The notes under the pieces: model-generated | What the model saw: only the letters and a program-made list of their open reading frames with translations | Databases searched by the model: none | What the model was told of the DNA's origin: nothing | Origin: Amblyornis subalaris | Lineage: Eukaryota; Chordata; Aves; Passeriformes; Ptilonorhynchidae | DNA length: 64,000 bases | Reading direction: 5' to 3' | NCBI GenBank assembly: GCA_018881555.1 | Contig: JACAXG010000232.1 | Location: 746,042 to 810,041, forward strand | Position numbers and translations under genes: made by a program | Part shown: positions 19,901-32,288 of the stretch, piece after piece | How the letters are laid out: every line of letters begins with the position of its first letter | How positions within the stretch are numbered: position 1 is the first letter of the stretch

Positions 19901-22352
19901 TGGTTAATTAGAAAAATTTAACAAACCAGAGCTGTTTCCTAAGGGGTATTGTAACTTGGGTTTCACAGAACTGCTTGCTGCGATCAGTGGTTACTAAATC
20001 CCAAGTGATCAGGAGCTGAATGGGCCGTGTTTCTTGCTCCTGGGAACTGCTCGCAGCTGAGCCAGTCTGTAGGGGTTAGTGTCCTGATAGGCAGGACACA
20101 GGAGGGGCTGCTGGCTCAGACCTGGTCTTGCCTCTGCCGCTCTGTGCTTCTAATGAAGTGCGCTTTGCTAGATATCTTGCCAAAAAATCTCTGTATTCAA
20201 ACCTATGCCTCTGGGAGTTCAGCTCGCATATAACTTACTTCCCCGGTTTGCTAGGCTAAGCAGGACTTAGGGCAGGGTGACAGAAAACAGCTGTGAAGTC
20301 TCCTGACTTCATTTGGTCCTCCTCCTTACCACTTGTTTCCCAGAGCTTCACACAAACACGCAGAAAGGGAAGAAGACTTTAAAGGGAAGATTTCAACTTG
20401 CTGGGGAAGTGGGTCATTGTTTGTGTGAGGCAGATGGATGCACAAAGTGTCCCTTTCAGGCATGCAGCGAAATACACATATGTGGGTAGGGCTCTCAATA
20501 TTTTCTTTCCTTGTGCAGGGACGGAAGAGTCCTAGGAGTGCTGGAGGTTTCCCGCTCCATTGGGGATGGCCAGTACAAACGCTGTGGTGTTATCTCTGTG
20601 CCAGATATCAAACGTTGCCAACTCACACACAATGACAGGTAAAGCCTGCCCATGCATGGGGGGTTGTCTGTCCCAACTCTGCTCGGCAGAAGCTGCACAA
20701 ACCTGTTTGCTCTGCTGTTAGGGCCAAGGCACTTCATATTGATCCTCCCAGAATCAGAAGATGCTCTTACTGTTGACATCTCTCTGCGTCTGTTCTTTAT
20801 CAGTACAGTGGGATAATGCTGNTGCTCTGCCAAGATACTGTGAAGGCTCCTCTTGGAGGAACCAGCCTCATAGCAATAGTATACACAAGCCTTAGATGTC
20901 CTTTGTGCTCTAAATAAACTCACACACCAGTGTTTAAGCAGTCAGTTAAGGCTTGAGTTCTTGGATTGCCATCCTGTCCAAGAGTTGTTTCTACATAGTA
21001 GTGCTCATACATACCTTTACATTCGGCTCTGATATCTGAAGATTTGAGATACTTTTCCATGATATGATTGGCAACAACAAATTGCAGTGAGCTTTCGTGT
21101 TAGTATGGCCCTGCAGACTCTCGGAGGTGAGAGTGTAACCCAGTACTGCTTTTTCTGGGATTAGAGTTCCATATCAAGTGATCCACTAAAATATTTCTAA
21201 AGATGCTCTTGAATATCAGGCTCTGAAATTATGTCTTCAGAGGCATGTGCAGGCTGACCACTTCTGTGGGTTGGTTGTAGTTTTCCTTGTACTGGTGACT
21301 CTGGTTAGGGCTCCTGGTTAATACAGTTGCCTGTGCAGGCAGGCAGTGTACAGCGGGCTGTCTCCCCAGTCCTAGGAGGGATGCTGTCCTTGCCTTGGGC
21401 TTTGTATCACCTCAACCTTCTGCAGCCTGTGGCAATACTTTGTGTCAGAGTTTTCTGATCACAGTTGTGCTGCTTGCTTTTCTTTTGAATTTATGTATTT
21501 AAATTATCACATACCTCAGGAGTGTAGAAATGTAAAGGCTTTAAAGCGATGTACATGAGGGATTTAGCTGTGTTTTTCTATTTCCTTGAATTAGCTACTT
21601 CACAGGGAAAATACGTGAATGAAAAGACTCAAAGGAAAGAAGCAGTTCTTAGAGAAACAATGGAGCATTCAACCAGGATGTTGTATGTGATCCTGCCAGT
21701 GTTGGTAGGACTGCCAGCATGTCCTGATCTAGGTCTTACATCAATTGCCTGGCCTCTTTGGCCTGTATTTTGAATTGCCATGAATGGTAGGTTCTGAGGG
21801 ATTTTCAGATGAGCTTTTAAGGCATTTTCTGTTACCCTTTGGATTGAAGCATGGATGTTCATAACATAGATTGGAGGGATTTTGCTGTAGCTAGGGAGCC
21901 AAATATTCAGCCTCGGAACCTGTCTCCACTTGATTTCCAGGTTCATTCTGATAGCATGTGATGGCCTCTTTAAAGTCTTTACACCAGAAGAAGCTGTGAA
22001 CTTCATTGTGTCCTGCCTGGAGGTGAGGAGAAGACAGCGTGGGGGCTGGGTTTGTCAGTGCAGAGGGCGTGAAATGGGCTTCTGCCAGGGTACCCTTCGT
22101 TATGCCCAAGGTTGTCTGTGTTTGTTTTGCTTCCCCATGCTTGGAAAATACAATGTGCTTGTACCTACCTTTGCTGGGAGCAATCAGCGTCATCTTTCCT
22201 TGTCCCAACAGGATAAGAATATCCAGATGAGAGAAGGGAAGCTAGAAGCAGATGCTCGATATGAAGCCGCATGTAACAGACTGGCCAACAAGGCAGTACA
22301 GCGAGGATCAGCAGACAACGTCACGGTCATGGTGGTCCGAATAGAGCACTGA
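10759..22352 (+). CDS. ILKAP: ILKAP, PP2C-family serine/threonine phosphatase, complete
   Basis: ILKAP is a metal-dependent PP2C phosphatase that binds integrin-linked kinase and damps its signalling towards GSK3/Wnt. Exons: 10759-10801, 11413-11478, 11875-11931, 12965-13090, 13968-14094, 14886-14992, 15465-15558, 17328-17415, 18645-18766, 20519-20638, 21941-22022, 22212-22352. They total 1173 nt (390 residues; human about 392) and all phases agree. The start ATG sits in a good Kozak context (GCGGCCATGG) and begins MDLFGDLPEP. PP2C motifs occur in order: FAVFDGHGG (about residue 147, metal-binding Asp), ANLGDSRAIL, SRSIGDGQYKRCG, LIACDGLFKVF and SADNVTVMVVRI. A KRKS-acidic-KKVCK stretch in exon 4 resembles a nuclear localisation signal. 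Exons 2 and 3 encode repeated FDDL/FDGLPPASS modules. A CR1 fragment lies in intron 8. No internal stop was seen. Confidence 0.97.
17632..18575 (-). mobile_element. 5'-truncated CR1 LINE in ILKAP intron 8
   Basis: Read on the minus strand, the sequence translates in broken frames to the CR1 reverse-transcriptase tail: FNIFISDLDA, KFADDTKLG, SPAER, a LVRPH block and a final LDIRK..F block. The 3' end lies at about 17632-17690, with the TAGAAT-type terminal repeat and the GGAAGGGACCT motif typical of CR1. Stops and frameshifts show it is dead. CR1 is the dominant avian and reptilian LINE. Confidence 0.9.
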
Positions 22353-22448
22353 GGGATGAGGTGTGGCAGATGTAAGGAAAGGAAGAGGTCTGTGTGCATG
22401 CATGTGTGGCTGGGGGAGGGAGGGTCCTGCTGGATGCTCTTCAGTGTA

Positions 22449-22454
22449 AATAAA
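22449..22454 (+). terminator. Polyadenylation signal of ILKAP
   Basis: A canonical AATAAA lies about 97 bases after the ILKAP stop codon, in the transcribed direction. Confidence 0.8.
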
Positions 22455-25400
22455 GATGGGTTTTTTCTAATAATTTTAGCTCACTTAGCTAGCAAGGTTG
22501 AATGTCTTCGCAAACCCAGTAAATCCATTTGGCAGGGGAGCTAGCAAAAGGCATCTGGGGGCATGAGCTCTGCCGGCTGTTTCAAATGGGGCAGTTATGC
22601 TATCCATATCCTCGAGCTTTGTTCAAGACTCTGGGAGAGTCCTGAATTCCAGGACTCGNTGGGATCTCCCAGACAAGCTGTACCATACAGACTTCGCAAT
22701 ACTCTAGGCCACCAGCTTGGGATGTGGTATGGGCTGTCCTCTTCATGCTGGGTATGAAATCTTTGGACTCTGAAGTTGGTCTGTGAGATTGCCTGCAGTT
22801 GAGGGACACGAACACCATTTGCAGAGCAGCAGCATAACATGCCCTCTGCTTGCGGAACATGTTGAAGTTTTACCCCAGTGTTGGTATGGAAAAATGGCTA
22901 GTTTGCTCCTGATGTTTTTTGGGGAAAGTATTTTCACCAAATGGACTTGAAAGGTAGGTGAGCTATAGGCAGGCTCTGTGCTTTTCTGTGCTGTCTGAGG
23001 AGAAGGCATCTCAGGTTTTAGGTACTAATAACTGTCCGGTATCTCATTCTGTCTCAATGCCTCTAGCAGCTATTGCTGCAGTTAGTGTGCTGTTTTCCAG
23101 AGAAAATTTGGCTTAAGACCAAAAGACAGAATGAGAGCCAAATGAACTGGGCTACCAAAGTACTTAAATTTCGAATTTCCTATCCTGTGTGTGAGCAGGG
23201 CAGTGAGGGAGGTGAGCTGAGGGATCTGCACGATGGTTACTTTTTTGTTCTGATGAGGCACCTTTGTAGTCGCAGGGGAAGTGGGGAAGGTTGATGTGGT
23301 AGTACCTGCCATTTTGTGCATAGACCTATGTAGAGCTGTGAGGCTTCCCTGGCTCATTTCTGTTTTCTGTATCCCTGAAACTTTTGGAGATGGTTCCAGA
23401 TCCTGGGATATGTGTTTTCTGGAGCACACAAAAGCTGTCCTGTTTGGGACAGGTGGCTTGACCATCTTTCATCTATTTCTGCTCCAACAGTATTTAGTTA
23501 CACCTCATGGGCTTAAGCTAAGGGTTAGGCTAACGCAGCCTGGTGCACACTAACTCTCTGTGTCTCCTGCAGAGGACTGAGGATGGAAGTGAGCCTTCAG
23601 CACAGATTTGGGGTAGTGCTTTTCCCCTCCCAGCTTGTTCTGCTCCCAGCCATTCCTGAGTACTCTGATGTAAGGTTGCACTGCACTGAGGATTAACTGA
23701 GAGGGAATGCCTTCGTTAGCAGCACCCTGCTGTTTCTAGTCTTGAAAGGCAAATTTGGAGAGCCCAGACAGACTAGCACAGAATTGCTTCTGTTTGTGGC
23801 AAAAGAAACCCTGATGGCAAATTTCAGAAAGGTAACTTTGCCCTCCCTTCTCATCTCCCCTTTTTTCCACCTCTTGCACTGTGTCATGGTGCAAGAGCTG
23901 AGCCATGCTTCCGGCTGTGGGGCTCCCTCCAGGAGGCTACTCTGAATTCCAGGGCAAGAGCCAGTGAGAGGAATTGTCCCTCAGTTTGTCCTTCTCTGAT
24001 TGTCTTCCCTCCTCTTCCCTCTTAAAACACTGCTTTCCTTCCTTTTAGGAAAAGTTCTGAAAGCACAGCTCCAGATAGGATCGGCATATGCAGTGTTATG
24101 GTACAGTTGATAAAAATTTCCATAAAATGTCCATTTTTAATTGCAAAGGGGAAAAGGAGCAGGTGTCACCATGCTTGGGAGTAGCCAGCCAGTTAGAAAA
24201 GCAGATTCAGCCCCAGCTTTAGTGGAATTTTAAAAACTTTGCTTTAATTTCCTGATAAGGCAGGGTCTGCAGGAGGCTTCCTGAAAAAGCACTCTCCTTG
24301 CTCAGCAGCATCCTGCTACTGAGAAGAGCTCCACCCCAGGATGGCACATGCACAAGTGTTCTGCATGCAGTTATTCTCCTTTGGGGCTGACTGAGCTTCT
24401 GTCCCCTTTCAACACTTAAATGACCATTTGAGTACCTCTGACTTAATGAGCTTTTTCAGTTTTGTGTTCAAGCATGCTGGGGTCAGTATCTTGCATGTAC
24501 AGGACAGCTCACAGCTGGGCAAACCCTGCTCTCAGACACCAAGTCCTTTTGTACCTTCTCAGGTGTGTGTAGTAGGAAGAGAGGCAGCTGATCAGAGCGA
24601 GGCTGCGTTGGCTTATCATGCATGAGGACTGGGAGGTGCTGCCAGGACCAAGTTCCTCAGTTAGGCAGGAGCTGCAGTGGCCTCCTGCCTGCCAGGAGGC
24701 TGCTGCCCACCTGATCAGCTGGTGGAAAAGCACAGCTTTGCTTTCAGAGACAAGTTCTCTTTGCTTTGGGAGAAGTCAGCATTGAAACTGCACAGCCAGA
24801 GCCCCGCCCACCTCCTCCCCGGATCCAAACACCCTTACCCATAAATTGCTGCATTAACAGCTACTTCACCAGGCTCCTCAAGGAGATGCAGCCTGTGGAG
24901 AAGGGCAGGCAGGGCCAGGGAGATGGCTGGGAGAAGGTGGGGCTAGGTACAGCTTGGGCTATCTTGGAGTGTTGCTGGCACAACTTGCCCAGTACTAAGT
25001 GCTACTAAGAAATCAAATGCCCAGCCTTCATGGGTCCTTCTCTTGCAGCCCTCACTCGGTCACATAGCCCTGTGACCATCCTCAGCTCAGGCACCTATCG
25101 GAGCCAGAGCAAAGAGCGTACCTGTGCTGCCCACAGCCTGGGCCCTGTGCCACAGGCAGGGAGCGCCTGGTGTGGAAAGTCATGGGACAGGAATTTGCTT
25201 TAATGGTATGTGTGGCATTATTGGGACTTTGTTTTGATGATTAGTGCAAAAGATGTTGGCTTCTGCCAGCAAACATTCACTGCTCATACACCGCAGGGCA
25301 GCTAAAGCAATACATAATCTGGTTTGGGCTGCTGAGACTAAGTCTGGGCAGGGAAGGGAAGTCCACTAAGGATGCATGAGGCTTTGTCCCAGGAACAGTG

Positions 25401-25520
25401 GGAGCTGAGCCCTGGGGAGAAGGCAACCATCTGGTACCACTGTCAGTAGTGTTTTCCAAGATAAACTTCTAGGCCTAGCCTTTAGATAAAAGTGAATGCC
25501 TTTGGGTCCTTGTCAGGCTG
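22455..25520. other. Intergenic region between convergent ILKAP and ERFE
   Basis: About 3 kb of unique-looking, mid-GC sequence without a recognisable gene, LTR or CR1. Open frames are short and unconserved in appearance. The two flanking genes end towards each other here. Confidence 0.5.
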
Positions 25521-25521
25521 C

Positions 25522-25527
25522 TTTATT
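25522..25527 (-). terminator. Polyadenylation signal of ERFE
   Basis: TTTATT on the plus strand is AATAAA on the minus strand, about 200 bases beyond the ERFE stop codon. Confidence 0.6.
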
Positions 25528-25729
25528 ATTATCGTCATCTTGTTCATGATCTTTTGTCCACCTTCAGCTGGTTCTGCAGCACGAGCAGTATTGGATCAGA
25601 CTGCAGTTCCTGCAAGAGCAAGTGGTTTTCCCTAGGCTTAGTGCTGAGCAGGGGGGACACAATGGTGGTTGGCAGAGCGAAAGATTCGGCTGCGTCTAGC
25701 ACAGGTTCAGTGCCCTGCATGGTGCCTCT

Positions 25730-27250
25730 TCACACTCCTAGCAGAATGGCACTGAAATTGGAGCCACTTTGAACTGTGAGGGGAGAGCCTGCTGCATTGT
25801 CCATGAAAACAGAGGCATACTGCCCAGCCTGAGGAGGGGAGAGAGAGCTTATCAGGGCCGGGACACCTCCCCTGGGCACCAGACATGGCGTGGCAGAGAC
25901 AAAGAGAGAGGTCTCCCCTGCACACAGCAACCAAGAACTAGAGGAGCTGCCGTTACCCTTCTTTCTGGGAAAAGAACATCACGAGGCCTTTAGGGCAGCC
26001 CAACCACAGTCTGTGCTATAGTGCCTTAGTAGAGCTCTGCCCTGACTGTCCTTGGGGCTTGGAGGTCATCTAAGAAGCAGACCTGATGCCCCGCCATGGG
26101 CTAGGGCCATGGAAGGCACCTTCCTGCCCAGTACTGTCACCAGTGGAGCTGGCACCACTAACCCACAGGTAAAGGGTGCCAGTGACAGAGATGATGAAGA
26201 GGTCACTGCTGCTCTCCAGCCAGGATCCGGTCTCCAAGTTGCTGCAGAAGAGGGAGGGTAGTGGTGGGGGGAGCATGCCCCTCCTTTCCCGGGAATGCTG
26301 GACTCCTTCCTCCCCTCCCTNTTCCAGCATCCCTGGCTTTGCCCTGCCACACCTGTTCTGCTGGCAGCGGGACTGCACACAGGTCAGCACCCGCAGGCGG
26401 GTCCCTCAGTATGCCTGCCCCTTTCCCTGTGGCTCCCTGTGCACTGTGACGGAGCAGTGGATGAGAGCCGTCCCAGACCTCCCCGGCGGGGCCATGGGGC
26501 TATATGAGGACTCACCAATGTGCAGCAGGAGGGGTAGAACCCTGCAATGGGCGCTGTGTACTGCTTGCTGTCCAGGTTCAGTCCTGGGCCACGGTAGAAC
26601 ATCCCCTCCCTCTCAGACTGGGATGGGGAAGGGCTGGAGTTAGAGAAGGAGCCCCTGTGCCGGGGTAGGTGCCCCCACAGACAGGGGAAGAGGGGCAGGC
26701 TGGGCACTTAGGATAGAGGACAGCCGCAGCTGCTGCTGCATTTTCTGCTCCACGCATTTGGCGGTGGAAGGCTGCTTCCACACGACACCGGGGTTTGACG
26801 TTAGGAAGGAACCTTCACTTTTCCTGGCTCTGCCACGCAACCCTGTTGTCCCTTGTCGCACTGTCCCCACAGCTCCCACCCTAGGCCCCCCTACCCCGCT
26901 ACCGCTGAGCAGGAGCTGCAGCTCCCTCAGCAGCTCCTCCGGCGTAGTGGGGGGAGGTCGGGGCAGCCCCTGTCACACCGGCCTGCGCGGCAGTCGAGGG
27001 CGGTTTTCCCGAGGAGCAGCCGCTCGCCCCCGTCCCGCCGCGGACCCGACCGCCGCTCCCCCGCCCAGGGCTCCCGGCCAGCAGCATCCACGCCCGCCGG
27101 GGGTCCACGCCGATCCCCCACGTGCCGCTGCCGCCGTCCTCTCCGCAGCTGCTCTCGGGCCCTGCGGCCGCTCCCGGGCTGCTTGCGGGGGTTCGGTCCC
27201 GGTGCCGGCGGCGCAGAGGAGCGCCGGGCACAGCTCCGGCAGCCGCATCC
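25730..27250 (-). CDS. ERFE: Erythroferrone (ERFE/FAM132B), frame partly broken
   Basis: Erythroferrone is a secreted C1q/TNF-related hormone; in mammals erythroblasts release it to suppress hepcidin by trapping BMPs. Exons, 3' to 5' on the plus map: 25730-25828 ([18 protein letters not shown], ending [12 protein letters not shown]), 26163-26241 ([18 protein letters not shown]), 26353-26443 ([12 protein letters not shown]), 26516-26617 ([20 protein letters not shown]), 26679-26969 (begins [17 protein letters not shown], the short collagen-like and helix segment), and a first exon around 26975-27250 containing [10 protein letters not shown]. Junction phases work except in the 91-nt exon, which needs one more base (G run, plus 26403-26405). 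The VEAAF motif (about 26781) lies in another frame from its exon. The [10 protein letters not shown] frame has no ATG; the nearest ATG (plus 27246-27248, MRLPEL) is in another frame. Its place between ILKAP and KLHL30 matches human. Either a decaying gene or sequence errors in GC-rich DNA. Confidence 0.85.
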
Positions 27251-28173
27251 CGCCGCCGCCGCTACCGGGAGGGCAGCCCCAGCCCCGCCTCGGGCCCGCC
27301 CCACTGCCGGGTTCTGCCCTCGGAAGGCGGGGACCTCCCCGCCGTAGGGAGCAGCGCGGGGCTCGTGGAGCGGGAGGTGCCCTCCCCGTTCCAGGGGCTC
27401 CTCAGCGCGAGGTGTTTTTAACGCTTCGGAAGTATCAAACAACCTAAGGCAGAACAGCTGAACCGTCCAGCGGTGCTGGCTGTGGGCCCGGCCGCCGGGG
27501 GAGCGTCGTCTTGTGGTCGCCCATCCCTCTGCCACCGGTACCGCCAGAGACGGGGCTGGGGCAGCAGTCACCGCACCAGCAGGGAGTCACCCAGGTGCCG
27601 GCTGCTTCACAATGTCTGTGGATCACTTCCCGTGCTTCGTATCCCAGGGGATAAACCAAGATTATGCACGGGCTGCTGGGATACTTGACACAAAGTATCC
27701 AAAACCTGGCTTATCTCCTGTCATTCTTTGCCACAGAGCGCTGGGGTGGGCCTGACATTTAAATCTGAGCCAGCGAGGGGCTGGAGAGCTTTGGGCATTG
27801 AGAAAGATTTCTCTGGTCTTACTTAGGTTTTCCCATGCTGGATGTCAATGGGACAGGGAAAGGGACTGTGGCTTCCAAGTAGCAATGTCAGGCTTTGATG
27901 GGATGAACCGCACTTCGGGAGGCCTTGAAATACTCTAAAAGCTTTAAGGTTTAAAAAGGCAGTTCTAAAAAAACTGCAAACCCACAAACCAAAAGAAGAG
28001 CACATTAGCCAAAGCATGTTTATAATGAAAAGCCTTTTCCCCACAATGGTGTGGGAGAACACACTCCTGATGCCCCAGCCAGCCTGGCAGAGGGATTTCC
28101 ATCTTCCCCTTGCTGAGGTGAACAGACAAGGAGAGTGCTGCTGCATAGGGTGACAGGCATCACTGTGGCTCTG
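27251..28173. other. ERFE upstream region and KLHL30 3' flank
   Basis: The GC-rich, CpG-rich block at about 26930-27600 spans the start of ERFE and probably holds its promoter. Towards KLHL30 the sequence is ordinary, with no other gene seen. Confidence 0.45.
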
Positions 28174-31100
28174 CTACCATCCATGGTCACCCTGGAAAGC
28201 CTCTGTCCACTTGGAGGTGTCCATGAAGATGGAGGAGGAGCTGTGGAAGAGCCAGAGACAGGGTAGGGAGCCCTCACACATCCAGACGTCCTTGGCGCAG
28301 TCATACACCTCCATGTCTACCCGGTAGTCCCCATCCATGCCCTTCCAGTGGCCACCAGTGACGAAGAGGCGGTCGCCCAGTGCCACCATACCACCGTTCT
28401 CATGAAGTGTGTGTAGCAGCTGCACCTGTGTGAGGGGCAGGGTGAAATGTGCAGGGAGTCTTTGGTGGCCTCCTACTCCCACCACAGAGGACATTGACCC
28501 ACCAGACGTGTCTCACTACCCCGTCCTCTCTGTGAGGTTTGGGGGCCTCTGGTGCCTAGTGCATGTGTGATGGGGGAGCAAGGGAGGAAGGAATGGGGCA
28601 TCCTCAGCTCTGCAGGTGTTAACAGAGCCAAGGGATGAGTGGACAGGAGGGAGAGGGGGGTGCTGGCACTGAGAGGGAGCAGGTGGGAACACCAACCCCA
28701 TCACCCTGGGAGGGTGGTCGTGCCCGGCCCCACATCCACTACCTTCTGCCAGATGTTGGCCTCTGGGTTGTACACGTGGACCTTCTTGGTGTTATCCCCA
28801 ATGAGGTAGATGTGCCCGCGTAGGGTGGCACAGCGTGGGGCTGAGAGGTACTTGGGGATGAAGGGGGATGTGATCACACTCCACAAATCTGCAAGGAGCA
28901 GTCATTAGCAATGTGTCCCACCCTTGGCTCTCCGTGCAGCTGCCAGTGGCCGAAAAAAGCATTGCTATTTCAGGGGAAAATTTGAAAGGGAGGAGGCAGA
29001 GCAGCCAGGCAGACTGGCACCTGGAGTCCCCATCCCAGTCGAGGGTCTTGCATAAAAAAACGGGGTGGGGGTGGGGTGGACGTAGTTTGTAGTGGTGCTG
29101 TGGGATGGGGAAGAGGCTACTTGAGGAGGTGACATTGTCACAGGGTGCTAATTTCCTCCTAAGGCAGGCAGCCTCCCCCACCCCTGTGCCTCAGAGATCT
29201 CGCTCCACTGAAGCTTGGATCTGGGCTGTGTCAGACATCTGCGACTCAGGTCCATGCTGCTAACAATCATGCTCCTGGGGCTCCCAGGCCCTGTGCCACA
29301 GCCATCACCACACCCTGTTAGCACCTGCTTACATGCCACAGGACCATGCCTCGCAGCCCAGGGGGTCACCTGCCTGGGAGTCCCCCTCAGTCCCTCTTCC
29401 GGGACAACATTGGTGGGGCATGGCAGCAGGGTCAGCTCTCACCTTGAACAGGGTTGTAGCACTGCAGAGTGAGTGCATTGTACTTGACAGCGCAGGAGCC
29501 CACCAGGTAGAGCTTGCCCAAGCAGCTGGCAGCTGCAAAATTGCTCACGTACTTGAGGGCTGGGCTGATGGCACACCAGCTCTTGTTGTACGGGTCATAG
29601 CACTCCACCTCCACCACGTCCACTGTTGTCCCTGCAGGGTGACAGGACACTGCAGCCACCCTGATGCTCTGGGGCACCCATGGACCCCCACCACAGCAGC
29701 ACCTCCAGGGTCTTTGCAGCCTTACCTCCAATGACGTAGATCTCACCATTGAGGACAGCGCTAGTGTGGTTTGTCCGGGCTCTCAGCATGGAGGCGATGG
29801 GCTTCCAGGTGCCATCCCTGGGGCAGAAGCACCAGGCCTGGGTCGTTGACCACGTGTCATTCTGGGACCCCCGGGAGCCACCTAGAGAGACAGGTCAGGC
29901 GGGCCATCGTCTCCAAGCGCTGCTGTGCCTTGGCATCCCTTGCAATGTTGCGATTTGCCCAAGCAAAGTAAGGAGTAAGGAGAGGACTTTGCTCAGAGAG
30001 GAGCCCCTGGTCCCACACCAGTGCCTTGTGCTCACATCTTTGTCCCCCGTCCTCCATCCCTGCTCCTTGAAGACCCCCATGCTGCACCAGCAGCCCTGGC
30101 ACTGACCTGTGACGTACACATCGTTGTTCAGAGCCACCAGGGAAAATCCCCATTTGTTGTAATCAGGGAAGTCGGGCAGAGCCATCCATTGTCCTGAAAC
30201 CCAGCAGAGCCAAGCAATGACCCCCCCAGCCAACAATGGCACTTTTTAAGCCATCCCTTTTTCAAACACATCCCACCCCAACCAGTGTCTCTGTAAACTG
30301 ACACCATTTTGGCAAGAGGTGGTTTTGGAGTAGACAGATGGCTAATTAACATGGAAGGGGTGGAGGAAGTGGTGGGCACTTACTACTTTTGGGGTTGTAG
30401 AAGGCAAAGTTCCTGGAAGCAGCTGGCATCTGCAGCCCCCTCTCCTCATCCTCACCATCCTCCAGCACACGGCCGCCAACCACCACCAGCACCTCCTCTA
30501 GCTTATGTGATGGGGTTGGGGGGTTCTTCAGGGCACCACTGCTGTTCTGCCCCTGATGTAGAGGCCAGGGCAGGGCCATCAGGCTCCTCCTTCCTGGCTC
30601 AGGGAGTGGGATTTAGGGGATGGGGCTACCCACCATGGTACAGGATCGGGTGACAAGGGCCTTGCTGGCATCTGAGTCACGAACAAGAGGCTCAGTGGCA
30701 AGGAGGTTCTGCAGGTACTGGTCAGGCAATGAGACGAGGTGGGTCAGCTCCAGCAGCTCTGGCAGGAACTGGGCTCGAGGCCCTGGGTCATGGCGTACCC
30801 AGCGCAGCACAGCCTCGACCAGGCTCCGCTCCTCCTGCACCTGCAGCTGGTCATTGGAGAGGTAGACAGCCAACCTCTCCTTGGAGAGCTGGAGGAACTC
30901 CTCCTGCAGAGAGACAGCTTCAAAGTTCTCCTGCAAGAAAGACCAGGCCTTGGAGGAGACCTCAGGGCAGCCGTGGCTCTCACCAAACTCACAGATACCT
31001 AGGCAGTTGGTGGCATCCATCTGCTGCCGGAGGTAGCGGCTGCAGACCTTCTGGATAGCAGGGAAGTGGAGCTGGCTGGAGGTCTGCATCAGCCCCTCCA

Positions 31101-31407
31101 CATTGCCCTGGTTGATGGTAACCTTTCCCGTGTAGGCGAAATCAAGTAGCATCTCCAGCGCACTGGGGTCTACCTCCTTTAGCTCCACCCGTGCTGCGAT
31201 GCTCTCAGCGAAGTCACCGGAGAACATGGCATAGAAATAGTGGCTGCAGAGGGCCAGGATGCCACGGTGGCAAGGGAACTCTCGCCCACCTGCCACCAGC
31301 GTCACATCAGCCAGTTTGGGGTTGGCGCGCAGCTGTTGCAGCCCCTCCAGCACGCCCTGGGCGTGTGAAGGCAGGCAGAAGTCAAAGTCGTCCATGTTCC
31401 TGACCAT
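28174..31407 (-). CDS. KLHL30: Kelch-like protein 30, complete
   Basis: A BTB-BACK-kelch protein of the type that recruits substrates to Cullin-3 ubiquitin ligases; its own substrate is not known to me. Exons in transcript order: 30634-31407, 30384-30552, 30107-30193, 29726-29881, 29443-29631, 28743-28888, 28174-28425. They total 1773 nt (590 residues; human about 578), all in phase. The start gives [10 protein letters not shown], matching the mammalian N-terminus; an upstream in-frame stretch lacks the conserved beginning. Exon 1 alone encodes BTB ([29 protein letters not shown]) and BACK ([25 protein letters not shown]). The kelch repeats follow ([84 protein letters not shown]). It runs in tandem with ERFE and ESPNL. 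No frame lesion was seen. Confidence 0.96.
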
Positions 31408-32252
31408 GGTGCCGGGGATGGCCGTGGGGCCTGGCAGGCAGGCAGTGCCCAAACAGAACGAGACGAGGGTGTCCCTGCCAGGAAAAGGCNTCAGCGTCTC
31501 CCTCTCCCCCTGCCGCGACACCCTCCCGCCTTTCCAGCGCCCGAGTCACAGACAGCAGTGGTGGCAAAAGTACTTCCCGCAGCCCCCCTCCCACGGGAGG
31601 CCGTGTTTTCTCCTTCCCACGTTGCAACTGCCCTACCGGGACTGCGACCGGCTTTTCGAGGGTGATTTTTGGGGGTGGTTTGAGCCCTNTCAGCGCGGGT
31701 GCTCCTGCTCTCACCAGCGCTCCACAGCCCGACAGGCCCGCGGGAGGGAAGCGACCGCCGTCCTGGTGCTGGTCAGGGACACGTCGCATGACACGGGATC
31801 AGCCGAGACGAGGGGCACACGCTATTTTTAGGCGGCATCTAGACACTGCTCCCTGCTCTTAAAGGCACCGCACGGGCAGAGCTGTCGCAGCCGCCCATCC
31901 CCTTCGTTGCCCCATCCCGCGGCGTTGTTGCCTTTAGGAAGGCGTCCCCCTCGCAAGCAGGGCATCGAGCCTGGGGGAGCAAGCTCCCACAACACCCTCC
32001 CTCCAACCCATCGGTAGCCGGGGGTCCACGCCATGCCCCTCCTCCCTCCTCCGATTTGGTCTGCCGGTGCCGGTGTAAAGACAGGCTGTTATGTCACTCC
32101 GCGGCAGCTGCAAATACACGTCGGCAGCCGAAAGCTGAAACACCCGCACCGGGAGAGGGGGAGATCGGGGTGCTGAGGCAGCCCTCCCAGTTTAGCAGCT
32201 TTCTTCACCGCCCCGGAAAGCCTCGCTCAGCTGGGACAGAACCGAAAAGGTT
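31408..32252. other. KLHL30 5' flank and gap to ESPNL
   Basis: GC-rich sequence with single N bases. It should contain the KLHL30 promoter and any non-coding first exon. No TATA box or exon could be named. Confidence 0.4.
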
Positions 32253-32258
32253 TTTATT
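32253..32258 (-). terminator. Polyadenylation signal of ESPNL
   Basis: TTTATT on the plus strand (AATAAA on the minus strand) begins about 30 bases after the ESPNL stop, so the 3' UTR would be very short. Confidence 0.65.
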
Positions 32259-32288
32259 GCAGCCCGCGGCCTCCGCAGCCCCTCGGCA

